Below the pieces are notes generated by a model that saw nothing but the letters and a program-made list of their open reading frames with translations, made no database searches and had not been told where the DNA came from. A stretch of DNA of 64,000 nt. It comes from Marinoscillum pacificum. GTDB lineage: Bacteria > Bacteroidota > Bacteroidia > Cytophagales > Cyclobacteriaceae. The stretch is from the NCBI RefSeq assembly GCF_024714495.1, contig NZ_JAMZMJ010000001.1:868001-932000 (forward strand). The letters run 5' to 3'. The translations under genes were made by a program, and so were the position numbers. Within the stretch, counting starts at the first letter, position 1, and the number at the start of each line of letters is the position of its first letter. Below are positions 1 through 7,905 of this stretch, piece by piece.

Positions 1-2
1 AG

Positions 3-638
3 CCATTGGAAGAGAACATCGCTACATGTAAAAAGTATTTTGAAAGAATGGCCAAAATGGGCATGACTTTGGAAATAGAACTAGGTGTAACTGGTGGTGA
101 AGAAGATGGTGTAGATAATACCGATATCGATAACAGTAAATTATATACACAACCAGAGGAAGTATCATATGCTTATGAAGAGCTTATGAAAGTATCTCCA
201 AACTTTACTATTGCAGCTGCATTTGGTAACGTACACGGTGTATACAAGCCAGGTAACGTGAAATTGACTCCAAAAATCCTTCAAAACTCTCAGGATTACA
301 TCCAGGAGAAGTTTGGTACTGGTAAAAATCCAGTAAACTTCGTATTCCACGGTGGATCAGGATCTACAAGAGAAGAAATCAGAGAAGCAATTTCTTACGG
401 TGCTATAAAGATGAACATCGATACAGACATGCAATGGGCATTCTGGGATGGAATTAGAAATTTCTACCAAGCAAAAGAAGGATATCTTCAAGCACAAATT
501 GGTAATCCTGATGGAGACGATGTTCCTAACAAAAAATTCTATGACCCACGTGTTTGGTTAAGAGAAGCTGAAAAATCTTTCGTTGAGAGATTAAAAGTTT
601 CTTTTGAAGATCTAAACAACGTAGGTACAAACGCGTAA
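3..638 (+). CDS. fbaA: Class II fructose-bisphosphate aldolase, C-terminal part (5' end outside window)
   Basis: Glycolytic/gluconeogenic aldolase that interconverts fructose 1,6-bisphosphate with dihydroxyacetone phosphate and glyceraldehyde 3-phosphate in the cytoplasm. Only the last ~211 codons are present. The frame is open to the window edge, so the true start lies upstream; the family is about 355 residues. Counting from the TTG codon at position 6, the visible motifs are TLEIELG (21-27) followed by GGEEDGVDN, the zinc-ligand His of NVHGVY (H77) and the zinc-ligand His of FVFHGGSGS (H115). The C-terminal blocks MNIDTDMQWAFWDG and NKKFYDPRVWLR are typical of the E. coli FbaA-type (class IIA) enzyme. 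A strong hairpin terminator follows the stop, so this is the end of a transcription unit. Identification is secure. Confidence 0.95.
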   Translation, partial: PLEENIATCKKYFERMAKMGMTLEIELGVTGGEEDGVDNTDIDNSKLYTQPEEVSYAYEELMKVSPNFTIAAAFGNVHGVYKPGNVKLTPKILQNSQDYIQEKFGTGKNPVNFVFHGGSGSTREEIREAISYGAIKMNIDTDMQWAFWDGIRNFYQAKEGYLQAQIGNPDGDDVPNKKFYDPRVWLREAEKSFVERLKVSFEDLNNVGTNA

Positions 639-658
639 TTTCAATCGTTTGAATTTTT

Positions 659-699
659 AAGAAGCCATCGTGACTAAATTGTCACGATGGCTTCTTTGG
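659..699 (+). terminator. Rho-independent terminator after fbaA
   Basis: A perfect 16-bp stem (659-674 with 681-696) closes a 6-nt loop (TAAATT). It is followed by T-rich sequence and lies 20 bases after the aldolase stop codon. Confidence 0.9.
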
Positions 700-708
700 T
701 TTTAGACT

Positions 709-740
709 ATTGTCAAAGGGGTTTTCATGTGCTACTTTAG
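709..740 (+). promoter_or_regulatory. Candidate Bacteroidota-type promoter for the GH13 gene
   Basis: ATTG at 709-712, a 20-base spacer, then TACTTTAG at 733-740. This is one base off the TAnnTTTG -7 consensus and 30 bases before the start at 771. Assignment is by motif only. Confidence 0.35.
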
Positions 741-770
741 GGGAACCAACAGCATTAAAACACTCAAGAA

Positions 771-2573
771 ATGAGATCACTCACTGTTAGTCTATTATTT
801 CCATTATGCTTACTCATAGCTTGTACTACAACAAAAGAAACCACCGATAAACCCATGGCAGAATCTCAAGAAAGAATGATGTTGTATCAGATGTTTACAC
901 GTCTGTTTACCAACACCAACCTCACTAACAAACCATGGGGAACCATCGAAGAAAATGGCGTTGGTAAGTTCAACGATATTACGGCTAAATCGCTAGAAGA
1001 GCTTAAGCTGATGGGAATCACTCATGTTTGGTATACAGGAGTCATAGAACATGCCTTACTAACGGATTATACTCAATTCGGCATTCCTCTTGATGATGCT
1101 GATGTGGTAAAAGGAAGAGCAGGATCTCCCTATGCCATCAAGGATTACTATGATGTGAATCCTGACCTAGCAAAGTCTGTGCCCAATCGAATGCGTGAAT
1201 TTGAAGCTTTGGTAAAGAGGACGCACGATGCCGGACTAAAAGTGATCGTTGACTTTGTGCCTAATCACGTAGCTCGAGCATACCACTCTGATGTAAAGCC
1301 TGAGGGAGTCATTGATTTTGGCGAAGATGACAATATGGAAGCTTCCTTTGACCCAAATAATAATTTCTACTACATACCAAATAGTAGTTTCGTGGTTCCA
1401 GAAGGCTACAACTCTCTTGGTGACAACACCTTCCCTACTAAGGATGGCAAGTTTGATGAATCGCCAGCAAAAGCTACTGGAAACGACGTATTCAGTGCTT
1501 CCCCATCTATCTACGATTGGTTTGAAACAGTCAAACTCAACTATGGAGTAGATTATTTAAACAACAGACAAACACATTTTGACAGTATCCCGGACACCTG
1601 GATCAAAATGAAGGACATACTGCTATTTTGGGCAGGTAAAAATGTCGATGGTTTCCGTTGTGATATGGCAGAAATGGTACCAGTAGAGTTTTGGGAATGG
1701 GTGACTAAAGAAGTGAAAGCACAATATCCAGAAATTTCTTTCACCGCTGAAATTTACAATCCACACGCTTACAGAAATTACATCCATCAAGGAGGGTTTG
1801 ACTACTTGTATGACAAAGTGGAACTCTATGACACATTAAAAGGTATCATACAGGGACATATGACAACAGATGCCATCACAGGAATCTGGCAACGTCAGGA
1901 CGGAATTGGCCCCAACATGCTCCGCTTCTTAGAAAATCATGACGAACAGAGAATTGCTTCTCCCGATTTTGCAGGAGAAATGAACAAAGGGATACCGATG
2001 ATGGCTGTCACCTCATTCATGCACACAGGACCAGTAATGCTCTATTTTGGTCAGGAAGTAGGTGAACCTGGCAAAGGTGAATCAGGTTTTGGAGGAGATG
2101 ACGGACGCACAACCATATTTGATTATTGGGGTGTCCCAGAACATGTGAAGTGGGTGAATAATGGTGCTTTTGATGGTGGATTACTAAGTGATGATCAGAA
2201 AGCACTCAGAAAACAATACGCTGAAATTATCAAGGCTTGCAACGAATATAGCGCCATCCGAGAAGGAGCATTCTATGACCTTCATTATTACAATAGGAAT
2301 CAAGACTATACCGGTTATTCTGATAAAATCTATGCATTTGTTCGTCATCATGAAGATGAGGTATTATTAATTATCACCAACTTCGATACGAATCCTCAAA
2401 GTGCAAAAATCAAAATCCCGCAACCTGCATGGGAAACTTTTGGTCTCTCCTCAGACAGATTATCTGCAAATGGAAAGCCTTTTGATAGACTATCTACTAT
2501 CGATTATAGCTCTGAATCTGAATTAGTTATTGATTTAGCTCCTATTTCTTATCAAATCATTAAATTAGAATAA
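771..2573 (+). CDS. GH13 alpha-amylase-family lipoprotein (600 aa)
   Basis: Predicted alpha-glucan hydrolase or transglycosidase held in the envelope by lipidation. The N-terminus is a lipoprotein signal ending in LLIAC (C18). The GH13 catalytic barrel carries the four classic regions: DFVPNHV (161-167), VDGFRCDMA with nucleophile D298, FTAEIY with acid/base E327, and ENHDEQR with the third carboxylate D391. All catalytic residues are intact. A beta-sandwich-like C-terminal part follows from about residue 500. The spacing from region I to region II is long, so it is not a minimal alpha-amylase; substrate (starch, glycogen, maltodextrin or a trehalose-type sugar) cannot be fixed from sequence alone. 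It is followed after 14 bases by a second GH13 lipoprotein, suggesting one operon. A promoter-like element lies at 709-740. Confidence 0.9.
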   Translation: MRSLTVSLLFPLCLLIACTTTKETTDKPMAESQERMMLYQMFTRLFTNTNLTNKPWGTIEENGVGKFNDITAKSLEELKLMGITHVWYTGVIEHALLTDYTQFGIPLDDADVVKGRAGSPYAIKDYYDVNPDLAKSVPNRMREFEALVKRTHDAGLKVIVDFVPNHVARAYHSDVKPEGVIDFGEDDNMEASFDPNNNFYYIPNSSFVVPEGYNSLGDNTFPTKDGKFDESPAKATGNDVFSASPSIYDWFETVKLNYGVDYLNNRQTHFDSIPDTWIKMKDILLFWAGKNVDGFRCDMAEMVPVEFWEWVTKEVKAQYPEISFTAEIYNPHAYRNYIHQGGFDYLYDKVELYDTLKGIIQGHMTTDAITGIWQRQDGIGPNMLRFLENHDEQRIASPDFAGEMNKGIPMMAVTSFMHTGPVMLYFGQEVGEPGKGESGFGGDDGRTTIFDYWGVPEHVKWVNNGAFDGGLLSDDQKALRKQYAEIIKACNEYSAIREGAFYDLHYYNRNQDYTGYSDKIYAFVRHHEDEVLLIITNFDTNPQSAKIKIPQPAWETFGLSSDRLSANGKPFDRLSTIDYSSESELVIDLAPISYQIIKLE

Positions 2574-2587
2574 TACCCTTACCAAAA

Positions 2588-4198
2588 ATGATTGTACGTC
2601 CCCTAACCTTAATTCTTCTCATCAGTGCTTTGGTGTGGAGCAGCTGTGAACAAAAAGCCAATTCTGAAACCATGAATGAAAGCAACGAAAAGCTTCCTGT
2701 ACGATGGCCAAATGCGGTAACCTACGAAATTTTCGTTCAATCTTTTTATGACAGCAATGCAGATAGCATCGGTGATTTCAAAGGAATGACAAGTAAATTG
2801 GACTATCTGCAAGACCTTGGTGTAGAAGCTGTATGGTTAATGCCTATCAATCCATCTCCATCCTATCACAAGTATGATGTCACTGACTATTATGGTGTTC
2901 ATCCAGACTATGGCACCATGGAGGAGTTTAAAGAATTCGTGTCTGAAGCCCACAAACGAGACATCAAAGTGGTTATGGATATGGTGATCAATCATTGCTC
3001 CAGCGAACATCCATGGTTCATTGAAGCACAGAATATAAATAGTCCTTACCGAGAGTATTTCGTCTGGGCGGACATGGATGAAATTGAAGCTGAAGGTAAA
3101 TTGGAAAAAGCCGCTACAGGAGATAGTGACAATACCCATCAATGGAACGAGGTTGAAGATCAGGAAGAGCTTTACTATGCCTTCTTTTGGGGCGGCATGC
3201 CAGACTTAAACTATGACAATCCAGCTGTAAGAGAAGAAGTGTATAATGTCGGTAAGTTTTGGCTTCAGGATATAGGAGTAGATGGTTTTCGTCTGGATGC
3301 AGCTAAGCATATTTATCCCGATTATCGAGCTAAAGACAATCACGACTTTTGGGCGGAGTTCAAACTGAAAATGGAATCCTACAAGCCCAATGTATATCTC
3401 GTTGGTGAAGTTTGGGCTGATTTAGAAACACAGCAACCATTTGCTGTTGGGTTTTCGGGTCTCTTCAATTTCGACCTGGCCTTTACCATCATGGAAACTG
3501 TGAAAAACGAACAAGTTGTTTCTGCAAGCATTCATGAAAATGCATGGAAAGTAGACCAGGGAAGCCCTGTGGGAATGTTTTACGAAAGCGACGAGGCCTT
3601 CAAAGCAGTGAACCCAAACTTCGTGAATACCACTTTCTTAACCAATCATGATCAAAATAGAGTCATGTCATTCCTGGAAAATGATGTAGACAAAGCTCGA
3701 CTTGCAGCATCTATTCTTATGACTTTGCCTGGTGCACCTTACATCTATTATGGAGAGGAAATAGGTATGCAAGGAATGAAGCCTGATGAACTAATCAGAG
3801 AACCATTTTTATGGTCTAAAAATGACCCTGGCCAAGCAACCTGGATAGAAGCAGAATATTCAACACTTGAAAAAGTGACTCCATTAGATGTGCAAATGAA
3901 AGACAGTGCATCTATGTATCATCACTACAGAAACCTCATCAGACATAGAAGAGCCTCTGACATTTTGAGTTTGGGAAGTGCAGAACCCAAAGATATGGGA
4001 GACCTATCATTGATGGGGCTCACCAGATCCTATGACGGAAAACAACTACTGATTATTCATAATTTATCAGGTGAAGCAAAATCGATTCAACCAGTAGAAG
4101 GATATAACTCTGTTGATTTTGCGACTTTCAAAGTGAACACTTCTCCAGCTAAAGGAATAGTACTTCCACCTTACCAAAGCATCATCCTAAAACCATGA
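2588..4198 (+). CDS. GH13 alpha-amylase-family lipoprotein (536 aa)
   Basis: Second alpha-glucan-active GH13 enzyme of the same operon. It has a lipoprotein signal with lipobox Cys C20 (VWSSC). A calcium-loop-like motif, DSNADSIGDFKGM, starts near residue 55, as in oligo-1,6-glucosidase and SusG-type members. The catalytic regions are DMVINH (131-136), VDGFRLDAAKH with nucleophile D237, YLVGEVWA with acid/base E274, and LTNHDQNR with D355. A C-terminal all-beta domain runs from about 440. It differs strongly from the upstream GH13, so the two are not a recent duplication and probably act on different linkages or chain lengths. The stop overlaps the next start (ATGA at 4195-4198), implying translational coupling to the methyltransferase. 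Confidence 0.92.
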   Translation: MIVRPLTLILLISALVWSSCEQKANSETMNESNEKLPVRWPNAVTYEIFVQSFYDSNADSIGDFKGMTSKLDYLQDLGVEAVWLMPINPSPSYHKYDVTDYYGVHPDYGTMEEFKEFVSEAHKRDIKVVMDMVINHCSSEHPWFIEAQNINSPYREYFVWADMDEIEAEGKLEKAATGDSDNTHQWNEVEDQEELYYAFFWGGMPDLNYDNPAVREEVYNVGKFWLQDIGVDGFRLDAAKHIYPDYRAKDNHDFWAEFKLKMESYKPNVYLVGEVWADLETQQPFAVGFSGLFNFDLAFTIMETVKNEQVVSASIHENAWKVDQGSPVGMFYESDEAFKAVNPNFVNTTFLTNHDQNRVMSFLENDVDKARLAASILMTLPGAPYIYYGEEIGMQGMKPDELIREPFLWSKNDPGQATWIEAEYSTLEKVTPLDVQMKDSASMYHHYRNLIRHRRASDILSLGSAEPKDMGDLSLMGLTRSYDGKQLLIIHNLSGEAKSIQPVEGYNSVDFATFKVNTSPAKGIVLPPYQSIILKP

Positions 4199-4914
4199 GT
4201 TTGGAGGAAAACGAGGTTCGTAAAACCTATGAACGATTAGCGGATAGTTACAATGAATTAATTGATCATAAACCTCATAACGCGTATTATGATCGACCGA
4301 ACACACTTAGTCTACTTCCCGAAAACCTGGAAGGAAAACAAGTCTTAGATGCAGCATGTGGACCTGGTAAATACGATGAAGAGTTGATCAAAAAAGGAGC
4401 AATCATTACAGGCTTTGACCTAAGTCCTAAAATGATCGATTTTGCAAAGGTTAGAAACCCAAAGGCTGGTTCGTTCTTTGTTCACAGCCTCACAGAACCT
4501 TTCACAATGCTCGAAAATGCAACCTTTGATCATATTGTTTGTGCTTTGGCTTTGGAATATGTAGAGGACTGGTCTTTAACGATGCAAGAATTTCACCGGG
4601 TGCTTAAGCAAAACGGAACCCTGGTGATTTCAATCACTCATCCGTTTTTTGACTTTAACTTTTTCAAAAGCAAGGATTACTTCCAGACAGAACACGTAAA
4701 ATGCACTTGGACTGGATTTAGGGAGCCAATTGAAATGAACAGTATTAGAAGATCATTGACTGATTGCATCACGCCATTCGTTCAAAATGGGTTTGTAATT
4801 GATCAACTTTTGGAACCACGGCCTACGCAAGAAATGAAAGAACTGGATCCAAGACATTATGAAGAGCTCAGCAAATTCCCATCCTTTCTTTGCATCCGTG
4901 CGGTCAAGAGATAA
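4195..4914 (+). CDS. Class I SAM-dependent methyltransferase (239 aa)
   Basis: Cytoplasmic methyltransferase of the Methyltransf_11/25 type with unknown substrate. SAM-binding motif I reads VLDAACGPGKY (50-60) and is followed by the acidic FDLSPKMIDFAK strand/helix (about 74-85). Motif IV-like sequence FDHIVCALALEYVEDW lies near 110-125, and a post-motif with LVISITHPFFDF near 143-154. There is no signal peptide. It overlaps the upstream amylase stop by four bases, so it belongs to the same transcript, although a link between a cytoplasmic methyltransferase and exported amylases is not obvious. Its resemblance to ubiquinone/menaquinone-type methyltransferases is generic and does not give a function. 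Confidence 0.8.
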   Translation: MSLEENEVRKTYERLADSYNELIDHKPHNAYYDRPNTLSLLPENLEGKQVLDAACGPGKYDEELIKKGAIITGFDLSPKMIDFAKVRNPKAGSFFVHSLTEPFTMLENATFDHIVCALALEYVEDWSLTMQEFHRVLKQNGTLVISITHPFFDFNFFKSKDYFQTEHVKCTWTGFREPIEMNSIRRSLTDCITPFVQNGFVIDQLLEPRPTQEMKELDPRHYEELSKFPSFLCIRAVKR

Positions 4915-4951
4915 TGATAGATCCTGACTCCTCATTCTAATGGATATCGAT

Positions 4952-4959
4952 TAGTTTTG
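4952..4959 (+). promoter_or_regulatory. Candidate -7 element for the hydroxyacyl-CoA dehydrogenase gene
   Basis: TAGTTTTG is an exact match to the Bacteroidota -7 consensus TAnnTTTG, 61 bases before the start at 5021. No convincing -33 TTTG lies at the usual spacing, so support is partial. Confidence 0.3.
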
Positions 4960-5020
4960 CCGGTATCAATAGAGTGGTCTTCCCCACCTACAACTCAAAA
5001 CAAATCGATAATAAAGTAGA

Positions 5021-5911
5021 ATGAACAACATTTCAGTAATCGGATCAGGAACTATGGGTAACGGAATTGCACACGTGTTTGCGCAATTTGGTTATCAAGT
5101 AACCCTAATTGATATCAACCAGGATGCATTGGACAAAGCAATTGCTACAATTGGCAAAAACCTGGACCGACAAGTAGCTAAAGAAAAGATAAGCGAAGCT
5201 GACAAACAGGCTGCTCTGAGTAACATCAGCACAAGCACGGATGTAGCAACCGGAGTAAAAACTGCAGATTTAGTTGTGGAAGCAGCTACAGAAAACTTTG
5301 AGATCAAGAAGCAGATCTTTAAAACCATGGATGAGAATGCACCTGCTGCTGCCATTCTTGCCACCAATACTTCATCCATCTCTATTACTAAAATTGCAGC
5401 TGAAACAAGTCGCCCTACCCAGGTGATAGGTATGCACTTTATGAACCCTGTGCCCATGATGAAATTGGTTGAGGTGATCAGAGGCTATGCGACTAGTGAT
5501 GAAACCACTTCTAAAGTGATGGAGGCATCGAAAAAGCTTCAGAAAATACCCGTAGAGGTAAATGATTATCCTGGATTTGTTGCCAATAGAATCTTAATGC
5601 CAATGATCAATGAAGCAATTTATACTTTATTTGAAGGCGTTGCAGGAGTTGAAGAGATCGATACAGTAATGAAACTAGGTATGGCTCACCCAATGGGACC
5701 ACTGCAACTAGCTGATTTTATCGGCCTGGATGTATGTCTGAGCATTCTCAATGTGTTATATGAAGGATTTGGCAATCCTAAATATGCACCTTGTCCGTTG
5801 TTAGTGAACATGGTAACTGCTGGCTACAAAGGAGCCAAGACTGGAGAAGGTTTTTATAAGTACACACCCGGTTCTAAAGATTTGGTAGTTAGCCCAATGT
5901 TTAAGAAATAG
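5021..5911 (+). CDS. 3-hydroxybutyryl-CoA dehydrogenase family protein (296 aa)
   Basis: NAD(P)-dependent oxidoreductase that interconverts (S)-3-hydroxyacyl-CoA and 3-oxoacyl-CoA in fatty-acid or butanoate metabolism. The Rossmann motif VIGSGTMGNGIA starts at residue 6. VVEAATENFEIK (about 85-96) and ATNTSS (114-119) are conserved family blocks. The catalytic signature MHFMNPVP contains H139, with Glu of the LVEVI segment (E151) completing the His-Glu dyad. The C-terminal helical domain has NRILMPMINEA and KTGEGFYKY. Length matches stand-alone enzymes of the Hbd/PaaH type rather than fused FadB. It is a single-gene unit with a strong terminator just after the stop. Confidence 0.93.
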   Translation: MNNISVIGSGTMGNGIAHVFAQFGYQVTLIDINQDALDKAIATIGKNLDRQVAKEKISEADKQAALSNISTSTDVATGVKTADLVVEAATENFEIKKQIFKTMDENAPAAAILATNTSSISITKIAAETSRPTQVIGMHFMNPVPMMKLVEVIRGYATSDETTSKVMEASKKLQKIPVEVNDYPGFVANRILMPMINEAIYTLFEGVAGVEEIDTVMKLGMAHPMGPLQLADFIGLDVCLSILNVLYEGFGNPKYAPCPLLVNMVTAGYKGAKTGEGFYKYTPGSKDLVVSPMFKK

Positions 5912-5914
5912 TCC

Positions 5915-5940
5915 AAAAGCCTCCTTTCGGAGGCTTTTTT
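5915..5940. terminator. Bidirectional terminator between convergent genes
   Basis: AAAAGCCTCC (5915-5924), loop TTTC, GGAGGCTTTT (5929-5938) and further T residues. It can serve the dehydrogenase gene on the plus strand and the kinase-like gene on the minus strand. Confidence 0.9.
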
Positions 5941-5944
5941 AGTG

Positions 5945-7480
5945 TTACAGGTGATTTGTGATCACTAAACTTGTTTGATCATCCAAAGAAAACTTGGTCT
6001 CAATTGTTGCGTTGGTAATTTTACACTTGTGTAGAATTACTCGTAATCCTTCATCTTCGTGTCGCAAATCATCAAAATCATTAAAGGCAAGGCTGGTTAG
6101 GGTTAGAGATATTTTATCAACAAAAACTGTCATTTTTAATTTCAAGTCATATACTTCTGTTTTTTGCAAAACATAAATTATTGCCTCCTGAAAAATCACA
6201 AAGAATTGATAGGATATTCTAAAGTTGGAGATTTTCTCTGATCCAACCCATTCAAACTCAATCTTGTTAGGATAAACATTTTTCAAGTGTTCGATTAAAT
6301 CTCGATAAGCGTGGCAATCTGACTCGTAATCCAAGAGGTCAACCTGAAGTGCATCAATGATCCCTCTACTTCTATGGATCACCTGATCTAGCACTCCACC
6401 AATTTCCATTTTTATTTTGTCCTCCAAATCAGATGCATTTCCGACACTTTCAACCATAAACTTCACCCCCACAAGCCACTGTGCAATTTGGTCATGAATG
6501 GTTTTGGATATACGATCCCTCTGTACACCTTCCGATTCATAAATAGAAAACTCCCTTACCACATCTTCATGTACATCTTTCACTATTCCATAAATAAATT
6601 CACGATTACTGTAGGAACTTCGTTCTCCTGTTAGCTTCATCCACTTATACCAACCATCGCGCACCTTGAGTCTAAACAAGCCATCAATCACCTCTTTACT
6701 TGATGACAATGTTTGATCTATCAATGAAATATCATCATTATGTATAACTTTTTGAAAATCTAGTAATGAATGAACATCCGCTAATAGCTTAAAATCTCCT
6801 TGGGTTGCTTCTGCCGGATAAAACAGCAGATTGTTTTCAGATAAATCCAATTCAAAACCAATCATTGCTGAGGTTTTAATAAGCATGTTCAGCCTTCGAT
6901 TATTGTATTGAAGATAATCTGAAGATTCAGCTAATTTAATCTGAGTATTTTTGTAATAATGGTTCTGAGTAGTAACCTGGGTATTAATCTCGTTTAGTTG
7001 ACGGTTCACAGAACTCATCTGATTGATCATGGAGTGAGTTTTATTCATGATAGTTCTCAAACGATCAGTTAAGAATATATTCTCCCTTATAATCGACTCT
7101 CGAGATACTTTACCATAGTCTCGCTTCAATTTGATCAAAGATTGAGGATTCAATATGGCTATTAGGCAAAATATCACCAAACCAGTCTTGTTGACACACT
7201 CTTTGGTCACCTGATAATACTGATCTAATGTGATGTCTTTTACAATAAAAGGTTCACTCCAAGAAGGGTCAGTAATCTCTTCCTTTGTCAACCATATGGT
7301 TTCGAAAAAATCGAAGAAATTCTTTTCACTTATGTCCCCTACAGATTCAAGTATAGCCTTTCCAATCAGAATTACATTAGCGTCATTATCTGTAAGAATT
7401 GCATGAGAAAGTGCTGTTTTCTGGATGCTCCCAAAAGCCCGAATTATGGTTTCAGTATCTATTTCATGATCTACCATCAT
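5945..7480 (-). CDS. PAS-containing, HisKA_3-type sensor protein with an eroded ATPase domain (511 aa)
   Basis: Cytoplasmic sensor-like protein with no signal peptide or membrane segment. Residues about 20-120 form a PAS-like N-terminal region. About 125-200 is a heptad-rich coiled coil, and about 200-310 a second PAS/PAC-like region (GWYKWMKLTGE ... YGIVKDVHED). The DegS/NarX dimerisation box follows as RDRISKTIHDQIAQWL, with the phospho-acceptor H329 intact. The expected C-terminal HATPase is recognisable only by FQEAIIYVLQKTE (430-442) and a final GLRVILHKCKITNATIETKF segment. The N-box Asn is replaced by hydrophobic residues and no DxGxG box is visible. It may be a pseudokinase or phosphotransfer/sensor partner. 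It is divergent from the CheB-CheR-PAS gene across a shared 425-bp region. The start at 7480 gives MMVDHEID; the second Met is equally possible. Confidence 0.7.
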   Translation of the reverse strand: MMVDHEIDTETIIRAFGSIQKTALSHAILTDNDANVILIGKAILESVGDISEKNFFDFFETIWLTKEEITDPSWSEPFIVKDITLDQYYQVTKECVNKTGLVIFCLIAILNPQSLIKLKRDYGKVSRESIIRENIFLTDRLRTIMNKTHSMINQMSSVNRQLNEINTQVTTQNHYYKNTQIKLAESSDYLQYNNRRLNMLIKTSAMIGFELDLSENNLLFYPAEATQGDFKLLADVHSLLDFQKVIHNDDISLIDQTLSSSKEVIDGLFRLKVRDGWYKWMKLTGERSSYSNREFIYGIVKDVHEDVVREFSIYESEGVQRDRISKTIHDQIAQWLVGVKFMVESVGNASDLEDKIKMEIGGVLDQVIHRSRGIIDALQVDLLDYESDCHAYRDLIEHLKNVYPNKIEFEWVGSEKISNFRISYQFFVIFQEAIIYVLQKTEVYDLKLKMTVFVDKISLTLTSLAFNDFDDLRHEDEGLRVILHKCKITNATIETKFSLDDQTSLVITNHL

Positions 7481-7905
7481 AAGATAAGTTCCATTATTCC
7501 AAATACCTGTTGAATTTAGGTGTTAGGCATCCTTGATCAAATAATAAGAAAGCAAAAGAAAAAAATACCACCAGATTCATTTATCAGATTGTTCATTTAG
7601 TAAATATGCACATCATATCTGATTCATAACATACGCATTTTACTCAATTTCATATCAGAATAATACCTACTTGGCTACTGATCTTGTTACCGGCATTATT
7701 CTCGAAATAATGAGATAATTAAGCATTTTACTTAGAAGTTATAGAGTGCAAGCATGATAACTTAGTGAATTGAAAATTTCAAAGTACTCTTACTCATCTC
7801 ATTGAATATTTGAGAATCAATAACCTTAAATAAGAGTATTAAGGCTGATCTTTAGTAATTTCAATGAATCGAAAGAATGTGCAAACAGAGTTGACCGAAG
7901 ATTGA
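7481..7905. other. 425-bp divergent intergenic region
   Basis: AT-rich region between two divergent signalling genes, with no credible ORF. It holds an inverted repeat, CATTATT (7694-7700) and AATAATG (7706-7712), around a 5-base loop; this could be an operator. I found no full TTTG/TAnnTTTG promoter on either strand. Confidence 0.5.
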
